The notes: a model not told the origin generated them from the sequence alone. 64,000 nucleotides of DNA from Rugalucina vietnamica (GCA_964017185.1 OZ024869.1:6842501-6906500); one strand, 5' to 3'; positions 30,036 to 40,440 are shown, counted from the stretch's first letter. Translations and numbers: made by a program.

Positions 30036-33000
30036 GTACATAGATTAATAGTACATGTATAATTATTCCTTGTCTTGCACATTTCTTTCATGCAGATTTG
30101 ATCATGTAAATATTTCTACAGCCATTTTTTTCAGTTCTGCTGATTCAAGTCTTTAAGAAGAGCATTTGTCAGTTAGTGTAGAAAGAAATGTTCACTAAGT
30201 ACTGGTAATCTACCTCGGGAAGGTTTACTCTTGAACAGTGTTGCTTGGATAACTTGCATCTCAACATGACCTTAGCTGTTCATAAACTTCTAATTCAAAC
30301 AAAACATAGCTTCATGATAACATGTCTGACGATTGTCTGTGCAGTGTATACCCCCCTTACACCCAACTTTTTTTTTATCAAAACCGGGGTGTGCAGGGGT
30401 TTTCATTTTTCTGACCGAGGCACTTCTGACATGTATCCACAATGTATTTTGAACTATGTTCTGAGCAAACAACAAGAAAACTATCATTTTTCAACAATAT
30501 CATTTTTAGTTCTGGACAGAAATGCTATGTATTTGCATAGGTATGTTTTCATAATACATTGAACATTATTTGAGCCTCCTCATGAGAAAACCAACAATCT
30601 GCATATGCGAAAACAAAGACGCAGATCAGCTTCGCGGTAACCGCGAAGCTGATCAGCGCCTTTGTTTTCGCTACATGGATAGTACGCAAGATTCTAGCTC
30701 TTTTCTGTGCTTGTACAGGCAAGTTTATATCAGACCTGTTCAAAAACCACATTGTTGGTTTTCCCACGAGGCGGTTCATTTTTCAGCATTCCAATCAAGG
30801 TACAACTGGTAACATCATTTTTCAGCATTCCAATCAAGGTACAGCTGGTAACATCATTTTTCAGCATTCCAATCAAGGTACAGCTGGTAACATCATTTTT
30901 CAGCATTCCAATCAAGGTACAACTGGTAACATCATTTTTCAGGATTCCAATCAAGGTACAACTGGTAACATCATTTTTCAGCATTCCAATCAAGGTACAG
31001 CTGGTAACATCATTTTTCAGCATTCCAATCAAGGTACAGCTGGTAACATTATTTTTCAGCATTCCAATCAAGGTACAGCTGGTAACATCATTTTTCAGGA
31101 TTCCAATCAAGGTACAACTGGTAACATCATTTTTCAGCATTCCAATCAAGGTACAGCTGGTAACATTATTTTTCAGCATTCCAATCAAGGTACAGCTGGT
31201 AACATCATTTTTCAGCATTCCAATCAAGGTACAGCTGGTAACATTATTTTTCAGCATTCCAATCAAGGTACAGCTGGTAACATTATTTTTCAGCATTCCA
31301 ATCAAGGTACAGCTGGTAACATTATTTTTCAGCATTCCAATCAAGGTACAGCTGGTAACATTATTTTTCAGCATTCCAATCAAGGTACAGCTGGTAACAT
31401 TATTTTTCAGCATTCCAATCAAGGTACAGCTGGTAACATTATTTTTCAGCATTCCAATCAAGGTACAGCTGGTAACATTATTTTTCAGCATTCCAATCAA
31501 GGTACAGCTGGTAACAAGAGAACTAGAACTTGGAAGAACTTGAAACAAATCATAGCTGCCGAGAGGTCATTACCTTGGCAACCAGAAGATGTAACATGTA
31601 AGTCAAGGGGAAGGAATACCTTCAAATCAGTACACATAAAGTTTTGTTCAACCAATGCTGACCTAGCTAATGTTATTTCTTTCTGTTATATGTATCAAAA
31701 AGCTGTCATGTTTGAATAAGAAATATTTTTATTAAGGTACTGTCCCCGCATTTTCTCCTTCTTGTCTCTCCTAGTTAGTTGCCTCTTCTATGTTATGAAG
31801 AATGAAGAGTGATTTGTTTGTTTGAATTGATGTTTAACGTCCCAGTCAACAGCTGTGGTCATGTTATGATGACTTGAAATTTTGGATTTAAGAAGAAGAG
31901 GGCTTGTACTATCAGATCTGTGTAGCGAAAACAAAGACACTGATCAGCTGCTATCTAGTTTTGCCTATGCAGACTTGGTTTTCTGATGTGGCGGCTCTAA
32001 TTCTACATTTCAGATGGTATGATAGATGCTCCTCCTTCATTCAAACCTGCTATGAAATATTCTGACCTCTCAGGACTTTCCGTAAGTACAATATACAGTT
32101 GACAAAGCTTAACATGAAAGAAATTGCCAATTACACCTCAACTTCTCGATAACTTGGTTCCTTGTAAACTAAAAGGTTTTGGCTACTTTTAGCTATTTCC
32201 TCTTATTTAAAGGCTTTATAATCAAAAGATAACGCAAAACTTAAACAGAAATGTCAAATATTATGTAATATTCAATATTTAAATGTTCTGAAAAAAAGAG
32301 GGTACCACCTTCTGGAGTCCAAAAGGACAGGGTGCATTTCCCATTTTCAAAATGAGGGCAGGGTGCTCTCCCCTCTAACACCCTTCTAGCTCTACCACTG
32401 GCAAGTCTATTCTGACCTGGAGGTTGTAAAACTTTTTTCATGCTCAACTCGGCTAAGCATTGAAATTTAAAGAGCTCATACATTAGTCTGTGTGAGAAAG
32501 GTGCAGATCAGCTGTGCAGAAACTGCACTGTTGATCAGCACTTTTATTTTGCTATATGTTAAGTACAATTCCTTTTTATCTTAAATCTGAAATTTCAAGC
32601 TTCTATACATCTTCCAAGGTTGCACAGGCTGATTATTGTCAGACATGGACAGAAATTTGGTTCTGACTTCATTTCGTGGCTCATAGAATCAAAGTTCAGT
32701 GTAGTACACTGACATGTTGCTGTACACTGACGTCATCATTATCATATGAGCCGGGTCGCAAGAAAACCAGTTTTTTGCCTATGCGAAAATGAAGGCGCAG
32801 ATCAGCTTAGCAGTGACTGCGAAGCCGATCAGCGCCTTTGTTTTCGCTAAACGGATAGAGCGATTCCTCTTCTTCCTAAATCCGAAATTTCAAGCTTCCA
32901 GCTGTCTTCTGTGACTGCGCAGACCGGTTTGTGTCAGACCGGGTTGGAAACCCGGAGGACTGGTTTTCTTGGGTCACAGCTCATATATATCTGTTTATTA

Positions 33001-36000
33001 GCTCACCTGAGCCGAAGGCTCACAGGTGAGCTTATAGTATACCCATGCTCCGGCGTCCGTCCGTCCGTCCGTCGTCCGTCCGTCCGTCCGTCGTCCACCA
33101 TTTTCAAAGATCTTCTTCTCTGAAACCGCTTGGCCAATCAAAGCCAAATTTTATATGAAGCATCTGTAGGCAGGGGGAACCAATGTGTATATAACAAATC
33201 CAGGTCACATGACCAAGATGGCCGCCATGCCCATATATGGTAAAAGCCCTTCAAAAATCTTCTTCTCCAGAACCGATGGACCGATTTCAACAAAACTTGG
33301 CATGAAGCATTGATGGCTCAAGCACTACAATCAGAGTTCTCACTAGGATTTTGAAAACAGGATTCTAAGAATCCATCACTGGAAAAAGTTGGAGTCAGAA
33401 ATGAAAACTTGGAGTTTGACCAAGAAAACTTGGAGTTTTACCTTATAAATATATTTCAATAACTTTTTTCTCAACTAGGATTCCACCTAAAATTTGTACA
33501 TCCTGTAAACAAAAACAAAATTTTTTTTTTTTTTTACAAAAGCCAATACTTGTTTTTCCAGACGTCGCAAAATAATTGATAAGATTCTGTCAACTTTACT
33601 GAAGTTGAAGCAGCCAAAATTTATAAATGAGTGTTTTTTATCACACATGAAGGCAATTCAGACCAATACCGATGCCAGAGACTGCTCTATAAAAAATATG
33701 CCTGTGTTTTAAGGGGACCGATGTAATGTCATAAGTTTTCGTGGCGGTAGAAAGGTGGGGTTTTTTTCTCTTCTTTTCTGCCAATTTCTCATTCGGAATT
33801 TCTTAAAGGCAATTGAAATTGTGATACATTCTCTCATTCAGAGAATTTCTATGCAAATAGGGTTGGAAATAAATGCAAAAAAACACAAATCGCACCAGAA
33901 AACGATCTCTCCATTGTGTACATTGTTCCGATTCCGTAGCGAGTTTTCATACCGAAATTACGGCGAACATATAGATCTGCGGCAGCGTACACTTTCTTCG
34001 ATGATCGCTAATAATATTTTTCAACAACATCTTGTTTTCCTATCATCCCTTTGTGTAGATAAGGACCTGACAATACACATCCATTGAATCAACACAAATT
34101 TGTGATCCGTGAAAATTTACCTGTCAATCTCAATCAACAAAAACTTGATTGTCAGTTTACTGCCCTCTGATTGGATAAGGGCACAATTAGTTCAAGCCTA
34201 CTTGCTTTCCCACATCAGTGGCACGTGTCAGGCTACTTAAGCCTCTTCAGTGGTCATCATTACCTGCTAAAACACAATGTCTTGCGGCTATTCTGCCTTG
34301 ATCTTTCCGCGGTAGCTTATTTTTTCACGCAATTTATGGAAAGTTTTGGACGCGTCACCAGAAAAAACATGGCGTAAGCGAGAATCCATGGCAGTGAATT
34401 TTAGGCGTACGAAACGGAAAACACGCGTAAAAATACGCCCAGATTGGAGTTATCGAGAACTCTGTACAATGTGTATATAAATCATGACCCTGTGATGACC
34501 TTGACCTATTTTACGGCAAGGTCAACATAGGTCGCCAATGCATTTGAATGGGGAAAATTTTTAAAATGTCATTTAAAGTTAAAGTCTTGCAGGAAATGGG
34601 CAGTAGGACTGAATATTAATGATTCTGAAAAAAATTGGACCCCAGGGGCTCATATGCCCCCACCCCGGGGCAATATACATGTATATCTCCGTAATATTCA
34701 AATGTCTTCTCCTCTGAAACGGCTTGGCCAATCAAAGCCAAATTTTATTTGAAGCATCTATAGAATGGGGAAATCAATGTGACTATAAATAATCTAGGTC
34801 ACATGACCAAGATGGCCGCCATGCCCATATACGGTAAAAACCCTTCAAAAATCTTCTTTTCCAGAACTGGTGGACCGATTTCAAAGAAATTTAGCATGAA
34901 GCATTGATGGCTAAAGTACTACAATGTATATATAAATCATGACCCTGTGGTGACCTTGACCTATTTTATGACAAGGTCAACATAGGTTGCCTATGCATTT
35001 GAATGGGGAAAACTTTTAAAAGTCATTTGAGGTGAAAATCTTGCAGGAAATAGTTAGTAGGACTGAATATTAATGATTCTGAAAAAAGTTGAACCCAAGG
35101 GCTTATATGGCCCCACCCCAGGGCAATATACATGTATATTACCATAATATTCAAACATCATCTCCTCTGGAACCGCTTGGCCAATTAAAGCCAAATTTTA
35201 TTTGAAGCATCCATAGGATGGGGGAACCAATGTGTATATTAATAATTTAGGTCACATGACCAAGATGGCCGTCATGCCCATATATGGTAATCGATGCATT
35301 GCGATAGGAACTGCTTCGATAGTGATGCATCGATTGTACAATGCACTATCGATGACTATCGCCGATAGTTCGTCCAACTATCGATAGATTCGATAGTTTA
35401 TTTTCATTGACGGAACTCTTTCTCCATATTTGCTTTTGGGCGTGTTTGATTAGCGAAATAGTCACATCCTGAGCGTGCTTGATTACTGCGTGCCCGCCTG
35501 AACATAGAACAGAATAGAATAAAAAAAAACGTGGGCCACCATGGCCCCCCGTAACATCAACTGTCATGTTTTTTTCATATGATTATGAAAACCTATATTG
35601 ATGAAGGTTTAATATCCCGCTTGAGAGAGATTTGCGACCAGACAAGATGCAAACCAGCCTGGTTTATTATTGGTATCAGCAAATATCGTTTTGGTCCGAA
35701 AGTACCGGAATGACTCGATCTTAGTCCCGGTTTTTAGTGTGACGTTAGTTGTGGCCTAATCGAACACACCATTCTACTTTCACTTTTAACCAACTGCCGA
35801 AAATGGCGACAAATTTCGAGATTGTTCCAAATAAAACACCTTTTAAGACAGTTTTGTGAAAAACCGATAGTATCGTGATAGTATCGTGATAGTATGCCAC
35901 GATAGTGATAGTATCGTGATAGTGATTTCCACGATAGCGATACTATCGCGATAGTCAAAATTGGCATCGATAGTCAGCCCTAGTAAAAACCCTTCAAAAA

Positions 36001-38039
36001 TCTTCTTCTCTGAAACCAATAGACTGATTTCAAGGAAACTTGGCGTGAAGCATCGATGGCTAAAGTACTCCAATGTATATATGAATCATGACCCTGTGAT
36101 GACCTTGACCAAGTTTATGGCAATGTCAACATGGGTTGCCTATGCATTTGAATGGGGAAAACTGTTAAAATGTCATTTGAAGGGAAAAGCCAGCAGGAAA
36201 TTGGCAAATGGACAGAATATTGATTATTCTGAAAAAAGAAAATGGCCCAAGGGCGTCATCTGCCCCTGCACTGGGGTTAAATACCATACTTTTCAAACAT
36301 GTTTATTGGTATATGCAGCAGATCTCAGGTGAGCGTTTACAGGACCATTGGTCCTCTGGTGTTAATTATTGTTTTGGGCATCAGCCCAAAACAGTATAGT
36401 GGTCAAGTTGTAATGGATCTATTTGCATAGTTTTCGTGCCACGAGGTGTGCCTAAAATGCACACTGCATGCTCTTGCTTAAACGGTGACAAAATCTTAAC
36501 CTTTACTGGGGTTTAGAGGCGGTAGCCTGCATGAGTTATGGTCAACTAGTACTTTTAACCAACTCGTTCCAGGTCAACTCGTACTTTTTCAGTGGTCAAC
36601 TCGTACTGTCGTCAACTTGTACCCTCAAGTCAACTTTGTTATTAGTCAAATATTATCAATTTAATGTAAACACTAACTTTGAGGACATTTTTTCTCTGTA
36701 TTTGGCATAAAAGCGGAGATTTTCTATCAATTACTCTATCTTTTGCAAATTGACAAGTCTTCGATTGTACAAAGGACTTTTGACCAATACATGTAAATAC
36801 CATTTAAAGTTTCATAAGAAATCAATCAGTTTATTATTTTCTTTAGCCTATGTAATGTGTTTTTTGTTCACATCCTGTCAGCTCCAAGACTTCCGTTTCT
36901 TTAGAAGATTTTTGAAATATTTTGCTGTATGTAATGGTCATTTGACATAGGTCAACAAAACAAAAGTAATTTTTTTTTCCTTTGCAAGGAAACACCATAC
37001 GGAATGGCTTTCATTGACCATGTAGTTTCAAAGAAAAAAGATGTTTGAATATCATGGAAATGTATATGTATATAGCCCCTAGCAGCTACATACAACCACC
37101 CCATTCGGCCAATTTATTTCCTCATCATAAAACTACTGTCCATTTGTATCTACATGACATAAACCAGACTAGCCCAAAACTTGGCTTCTTCAAGAAGCCA
37201 ACTTGTGGAATAAATTGCCTGACACTTGGTCATATGCCATTCTGAGACAGCCTGAGCCGTCTGGTGAGAAAACCAACAATGTGGTTTCCGAACAGGTCCG
37301 ACACAAACCAGGCTGCACAGTCACAGAAGCAGGCTAGAAGCTTGAAATTTCGGATTTAAGAAGAGGAATTGTACTGTCCGTGTAGTGAAAACAAAGACGC
37401 TGATCAGCTTCGCGGTTACCGCAAAGCTGATCTGCATCTTTGTTTTCGCATATGCAGATTGTTGGTTTTCCCATGAGGCGGCTCAGCCTGTTTTTTTCGC
37501 ACATGAAAACAAAGATGATGCAGTTCATATTTGTAAACACCACTTGCTTTAAGTAAGCAATGTAAATGTACTATGTTTAATGTAAATAGAGAGAGCAACA
37601 GAGAGGAGAGAGAGAATTCTCTTAATTTAGAAATTCTCTGATATCGTAGGATAGTGTTTTATAGGACCTCATGTCACACAATGCTGGACCTCATGTCTTA
37701 CAATGCTTTCTAATGGCCCAACTTAAGCATGAAGCATGAGACAACCTAATGATTATGCCAATGAACTGCAGCACACAAGTTGAATTTACTGTAAATTTAT
37801 TCATTGTGGTCTCTTTCTTAAAAAATATAACCTATACTAATAAGAGATTTAGCTATTCAATGTCTTGCCTGGTTGTCTTACAAAGCATGTAATTGTATGT
37901 ACTTTTTCAGGCAAAATACACAGACCCCCAGACAAAACTAAGGTATGCCACAGCTGAGGAGTACACCAGAGTTAGACTGATGCCCAGTGATTTGGTTACA
38001 GGCTGTTTAGCACTGAGAAAAGCCAATGTACCAGTCTGA
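29892..38039 (+). CDS. INO80C: INO80C (Ies6-like) subunit of the INO80 chromatin remodeller, complete
   Basis: Exons 29892-30035, 31489-31597, 32014-32081 and 37911-38039 join into 149 codons plus TGA. All introns are GT-AG with phases 0, 1 and 0. The protein contains VFKDPKFV, then TRTWKNLKQI, AERSLPW, IDAPPSFKPAMKYSDLSGL, YTDPQTKLRY and LPSD-like MPSDLVTGCLALRKA. This is the YL1-C-type domain that defines INO80C/Ies6. That subunit pairs with the actin-related Arp5 module in the nuclear INO80 complex (family knowledge). The N-terminus (48 codons before the conserved part) is shorter than in vertebrates. Exon 2's acceptor is the last of 19 tandem copies. Intron 3 is 5.8 kb and full of nested repeats. 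A 5' UTR intron is likely, since TTTTTGCAG precedes the start exon. Confidence 0.93.
30571..30778 (+). mobile_element. GAGCC-type MITE, copy 6 (abuts the INO80C exon array)
   Basis: Has a perfect internal palindrome around GCGGTAACCGC and ends CACGAGGCGGTTCA. The next bases, TTTTTCAG, are the first acceptor of the INO80C array, so the element sits directly at the array's outer edge. Confidence 0.88.
30779..31515 (+). repeat. 39-bp tandem array of 3' splice site plus start of INO80C exon 2
   Basis: The unit is ATTATTTTTCAG (or ATCATTTTTCAG) followed by 27 bases beginning CATTCCAATCAAGG. Acceptor AGs end at 30786 and every 39 bp to 31488, giving 19 acceptors and exactly 18 x 39 bp between the first and last exon-like starts. 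Units differ only at a few sites (AACTGG/AGCTGG, CATC/CATT, CAGCATT/CAGGATT). In the INO80C frame every unit reads HSNQGTAGN(I/H)IFQ-like codons with no stop. Confidence 0.96.
31489..31597 (+). CDS. INO80C: INO80C exon 2, whose acceptor and first 27 bases are tandemly amplified
   Basis: 109 bp encoding HSNQGTAGNKRTRTWKNLKQ and onward to PEDV. It aligns with vertebrate HSGHGGAVAGKKNRTWKNLK, which fixes the start at CATTCC after TTTTTCAG. Only this last copy continues into AAGAGAACTAG. The donor is GTAAGT. Confidence 0.93.
31856..32000 (-). mobile_element. GAGCC-type MITE, truncated copy 7
   Basis: Holds only one end and part of the middle (GATTTAAGAAGAAGAGG, then CAAAGACACTGATCAGC, ending GGCGGCTC). 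It lies in INO80C intron 2. Confidence 0.65.
32014..32081 (+). CDS. INO80C: INO80C exon 3
   Basis: 68 bp (acceptor TACATTTCAG, donor GTAAGT) encoding GMIDAPPSFKPAMKYSDLSG. It completes the Tyr codon split across intron 2. Confidence 0.94.
32275..32400. repeat. Fragment of a CCACCTTCTGGAGT..CTACCACTGG repeat
   Basis: CCCTCTAACACCCTTCTAGC followed by TCTACCACTGGC resembles the end at 28310-28345 (CCCCTCTAAATCTGCCACTGA). The similarity is modest. Confidence 0.4.
32489..32684 (+). mobile_element. GAGCC-type MITE, diverged copy 8
   Basis: The left end is eroded. The middle (GCAGATCAGCTGTGCAGAAAC) and right end (TTCATTTCGTGGCTCA) are recognisable. Confidence 0.6.
32747..32983 (+). mobile_element. 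GAGCC-type MITE, copy 9
   Basis: Begins TGAGCCGGGTCGCAAGAAAACC and ends GGTTTTCTTGGGTCACAGCTCA. This sub-type shares the GGGTCGCAAG end with copy 3. Confidence 0.8.
33000..34740 (-). repeat. GCTCACCTGAGC repeat, copy 2, split by a DNA transposon
   Basis: Starts with the hairpin GCTCACCTGAGCCGAAGGCTC and a CGTCCGTCCGTCC tract. It is the reverse complement of copy 1 at 1-598. It is interrupted at 33332-34464 and resumes with GTGTATATAAATCATGACCC. Confidence 0.85.
33332..34464. mobile_element. 1.13-kb non-autonomous DNA transposon with 6-bp target duplication
   Basis: TACAAT flanks both sides (33326-33331 and 34465-34470), and the interrupted repeat is restored by removing one copy. The terminal inverted repeats CAGAGTTCTC/GAGAACTCTG are perfect for 10 bp. 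No transposase is encoded; the 110-codon open frame inside shows no known domain. Confidence 0.8.
34690..36000 (-). repeat. GCTCACCTGAGC repeat, copy 3 (truncated), split by a CGATAG-rich element
   Basis: Repeats the inner part of copy 2 twice (34690-35150, then 35150-36000) without the hairpin end, suggesting tandem partial copies. It is interrupted near 35289 and resumes at AAAACCCTTCAAAAATCTTC. Confidence 0.75.
35289..35985. mobile_element. CGATAG-rich inserted element
   Basis: The insert separates ATATATGGTA from AAAACCCTTC of the host repeat. Both ends carry clustered CGATAGT/ACTATCG motifs in opposite orientation (left TAATCGATGCATTGCGATAG, right ATCGATAGTCAGCCCTA). The last 130 bases hold a run of GATAGTATCGTGATAG. 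Confidence 0.7.
36000..36345 (-). repeat. GCTCACCTGAGC repeat, copy 4 (partial)
   Basis: Carries the same inner blocks (ATGACCCTGTGATGACCTTG, GCATTTGAATGGGGAAAAC). It ends in the GATCTCAGGTGAGCGTTTACAGGACC type of terminus. Confidence 0.75.
36360..37250. other. INO80C intron 3, no further feature identified
   Basis: Mostly unassigned AT-rich sequence. 36540-36640 has several GGTCAACTCGTAC-type short repeats. Confidence 0.5.
37253..37485 (-). mobile_element. GAGCC-type MITE, copy 10
   Basis: A reverse-orientation copy with both ends (TGAGCCGTCTGGTGAGAAAACC, and CCCATGAGGCGGCTCA) and the central palindrome. It lies in INO80C intron 3. Confidence 0.85.
37911..38039 (+). CDS. INO80C: INO80C exon 4 with stop
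   Basis: Acceptor TACTTTTTCAG. Encodes AKYTDPQTKLRYATAEEYTR and ends RKANVPV with TGA at 38037-38039, the same end as vertebrate INO80C within a few residues. Confidence 0.94.
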   Translation, partial: AKYTDPQTKLRYATAEEYTRVRLMPSDLVTGCLALRKANVPV

Positions 38040-38126
38040 TTATTCAAGGGTGACAACTATTTGAGCTCTCCGTAGACTTGTGCTACATGTGACGGCATAA
38101 TAGTGGACTATGATAAAGGAAGTTTT

Positions 38127-38132
38127 ATTAAA
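38127..38132 (+). terminator. Possible INO80C polyadenylation signal ATTAAA
   Basis: The only canonical or near-canonical signal between the INO80C stop and the TM2D1 start. It is the weaker ATTAAA variant, 88 bp after the stop. Confidence 0.35.
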
Positions 38133-38244
38133 AGGCAGAAAACAAGCTTGAAAACTGTTGTTTTGCTTTTGAGACAGGTGACTTTTAGTACTCTATATCA
38201 CAAACTCGTTTGTAGAATATTTGCTTCTGTATCATGCACTGAAA

Positions 38245-38826
38245 ATGAATTCCAGTCAGTGTAGCACAATTTTGAATTACATGGTTATTGTGTTCGTTTC
38301 GTGTTTGATGGACTTATGTCAAGCAAGCACCAATCAAAGTACAAAAGTGCTGTGTAAGGACTTGCTAATGGGACAGTTTCTGTGTGATGAGCCACAGATT
38401 GATCACGGCACACAACAGGCCATAGGATGTCGGGAGGATACGAGGACTGTCCCTGTTCAGTGTAAACCTGCCCCAGGGATAGTGTGTCTGTTGGACGATG
38501 GTACCGAAAAGCGTAAGGAATCACCTATAGGGTATTACAAGGATGTGCCTTGCAAATGGACAAATGGATATGAATTTGAGACAGCATTGTTACTGTCAGT
38601 TTTCCTGGGAATGTTCGGGATTGATAGGTTTTATTTAGGATATCCCGCAATTGGTTTATTGAAATTTTCAACTCTTGGGTTCTTCTTTCTGGGTCAGCTT
38701 GTTGATGTGCTATTAATAGCAGTTCAGATAGTGAAGCCTTCAGATGGTTCAGATTATGTTATAAATTATTTTGGTGCCGGACTGACCAGGATCCTGATGA
38801 ATGATGAAACTATAACTAGTACTTGA
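38245..38826 (+). CDS. TM2D1: TM2 domain-containing protein, TM2D1-like, single exon
   Basis: A 193-codon frame from ATG at 38245 (A at -3) to TGA at 38826. A hydrophobic N-terminal signal segment (IVFVSCLMDLCQA) is followed by a Cys-rich luminal region (KDLLMGQFLCDEP, CKPAP). The TM2 domain has two membrane segments (TALLLSVFLGMFGIDRFYLG, then LLKFSTLGFFFLG), with the DRF motif intact. The tail reads VKPSDGSDYVINYFGAGLTR, which distinguishes TM2D1 from TM2D2 and TM2D3. Human TM2D1 was described as an amyloid-beta binding protein; the fly family affects Notch signalling. The gene is intronless here although the human gene has several introns. It begins 205 bp after the INO80C stop on the same strand. 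Confidence 0.9.
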   Translation: MNSSQCSTILNYMVIVFVSCLMDLCQASTNQSTKVLCKDLLMGQFLCDEPQIDHGTQQAIGCREDTRTVPVQCKPAPGIVCLLDDGTEKRKESPIGYYKDVPCKWTNGYEFETALLLSVFLGMFGIDRFYLGYPAIGLLKFSTLGFFFLGQLVDVLLIAVQIVKPSDGSDYVINYFGAGLTRILMNDETITST

Positions 38827-38949
38827 GCTGTGTTTGAAGAAATTTCATTGTTGATTTCTGATCATGTAAACACAAATTGGCCTGTCTATAATGGGTAGAT
38901 ATAGACTTGAAATGGTGCATGCAACAAACGTGTAAAGCTATTCACAGCC

Positions 38950-39164
38950 CAATAAATGCAAGAAATGGCTTTCTGAAAATATAAGACTATCCTGCTCAAG
39001 GTTTCAAATAGCTGAAGAAGTTAACGAGAGATCATTCCATATAAGCTTTAAAAAACATGCCATACATATTGCTTGGAAGCTGTCAGCTGATTTGCATCTG
39101 TCAAATTTATTCAATATCGTATGCACCATTATAACCAGAAATGGATTAAAAAGTACAGTTTATT

Positions 39165-39203
<39 letters not shown>

Positions 39204-39365
39204 GTCCTGTTGACTGTAGACATATGCAATAAAACAAAGTCACTGTTACCAGTGCTGTACTTGTATTGAATTATGTTGTTTACAAAGATTTTTTTCAAAA
39301 ATGCCAAGTGTCATCACATAAAATTGTTCTACTGTTTGTGCCAGTAAGGTGTACAATAAAGTAAA
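38950..39365 (+). terminator. Candidate TM2D1 polyadenylation signals
   Basis: AATAAA occurs in CCCAATAAATGC (about 38950), GCAATAAAACAAAG (about 39227) and GTACAATAAAGTAAATG (about 39353). Which is used cannot be told. Confidence 0.5.
39163..39203. repeat. (ATC)n microsatellite
   Basis: About 13 TCA/ATC units in the TM2D1 3' region. Confidence 0.95.
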
Positions 39366-39944
39366 TGAAGAAAAACATATTTGTTTTTGTTTTATTACTA
39401 GCCATTTATGTAAATATTGAGTATGTCAGTATTATAGAAATGTGTGTCCTATACTCTGCATTTGAAGTCCTGTATGTAAGGCTTTGCACATATCGTTAGT
39501 TAGGCGTCAATACGCAGGAAGATTTGGCTCTATCCCAGCATCACTGAAAAATATTGAGCAGGATGTTAATCAAACAAACCAAAATCAAGGGCTGCAACTT
39601 AGCAAAAAAAAATAGTGCATAGTTATTCCCCTTATAGACGACTTTTGTCTGTGTACAACTGTACACGTAAAATTTTGCCCTTAACTCATTAAAGCTCATT
39701 TAGTCAGTTAATAGCTATACATAGCTAATGTTTATTTGTTAAAATGTCCGACTATAAATAAAGTTGTATTCTATATTCTGTAGCCTGACATCCTTTTCGC
39801 TGAAGACAGTGGATTATAAAAGGACCATGCCTCTTTCAATCAAAGACATAGCAATACAGCATTTGTTATTCACATTTGTCCATGCCAAAATACTGACCAA
39901 CAGTTAAATATCAGCCCTGAGATTAATATACATTTTTATTATGC

Positions 39945-40440
39945 TCCCAACTTCGAAGAAGCATATCGGTTTGGGTGTGTCTGTCCAGTCCAGTAAGTCC
40001 AGTGCGTGAGTTATGCTTAGCAGTTAGAGCTAGGATCTTGAAATTTGGTATGTGGTTTGTATATGAAAATTAAGGGGATCTTTTAGGTAAATTCAAGGGG
40101 CTAGGGGCCCATTCTGTGAGAGTTATTTCCCTTTTTACCTTTTTAATTCTTGATAAAGTGAATAAATAATGGGTACCTTGTGTGCGCAACCCCAGACTAT
40201 CAGGGACTGGAATGACCTCCCTGACTCTGTTTCTACTGCTGAAATGTCAGATGATTGTGTGTCCAAGTTCGCTTTACTCGTGCGTTCAAGGGACTAATTT
40301 CTCCCCCATCCGAACCCCCTGGTGAAATAATGTCATTTGGCGTGTCACCAGTAAACTATTCAGATTCAGAACTCTTCCTACAGTTTAATTCCGATTCTCT
40401 TGAACCTTTACAGATGTTGTGACCATGCTTTGAAGATATG
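39945..40440 (+). repeat. CTTCGAAGAAGCAT-type dispersed repeat, split by a LINE end
   Basis: Begins ATTATGCTCCCAACTTCGAAG and contains GTACCTTGTGTGCGCAAC. It is interrupted by the LINE fragment at 40192-40370 and resumes TCTTCCTACAGTTTAATTCC. The joined order is found unbroken at 42011-42060. Confidence 0.75.
40192..40370 (+). mobile_element. LINE 3' end fragment
   Basis: Nearly the same sequence as 13485-13685 (TIRDWNDLPDS frame, stop, GTGTCACCAGTAAACTATTC tail), but with a short C run. It is inserted in the dispersed repeat around it. Confidence 0.82.

Noticed and set aside
30707-31548. Long open frames on both strands over the 39-bp array (278 and 272 codons)
   Set aside because: They are by-products of a 39-bp unit without stops in those frames. 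The biologically relevant frame is the one that continues into INO80C exon 2.
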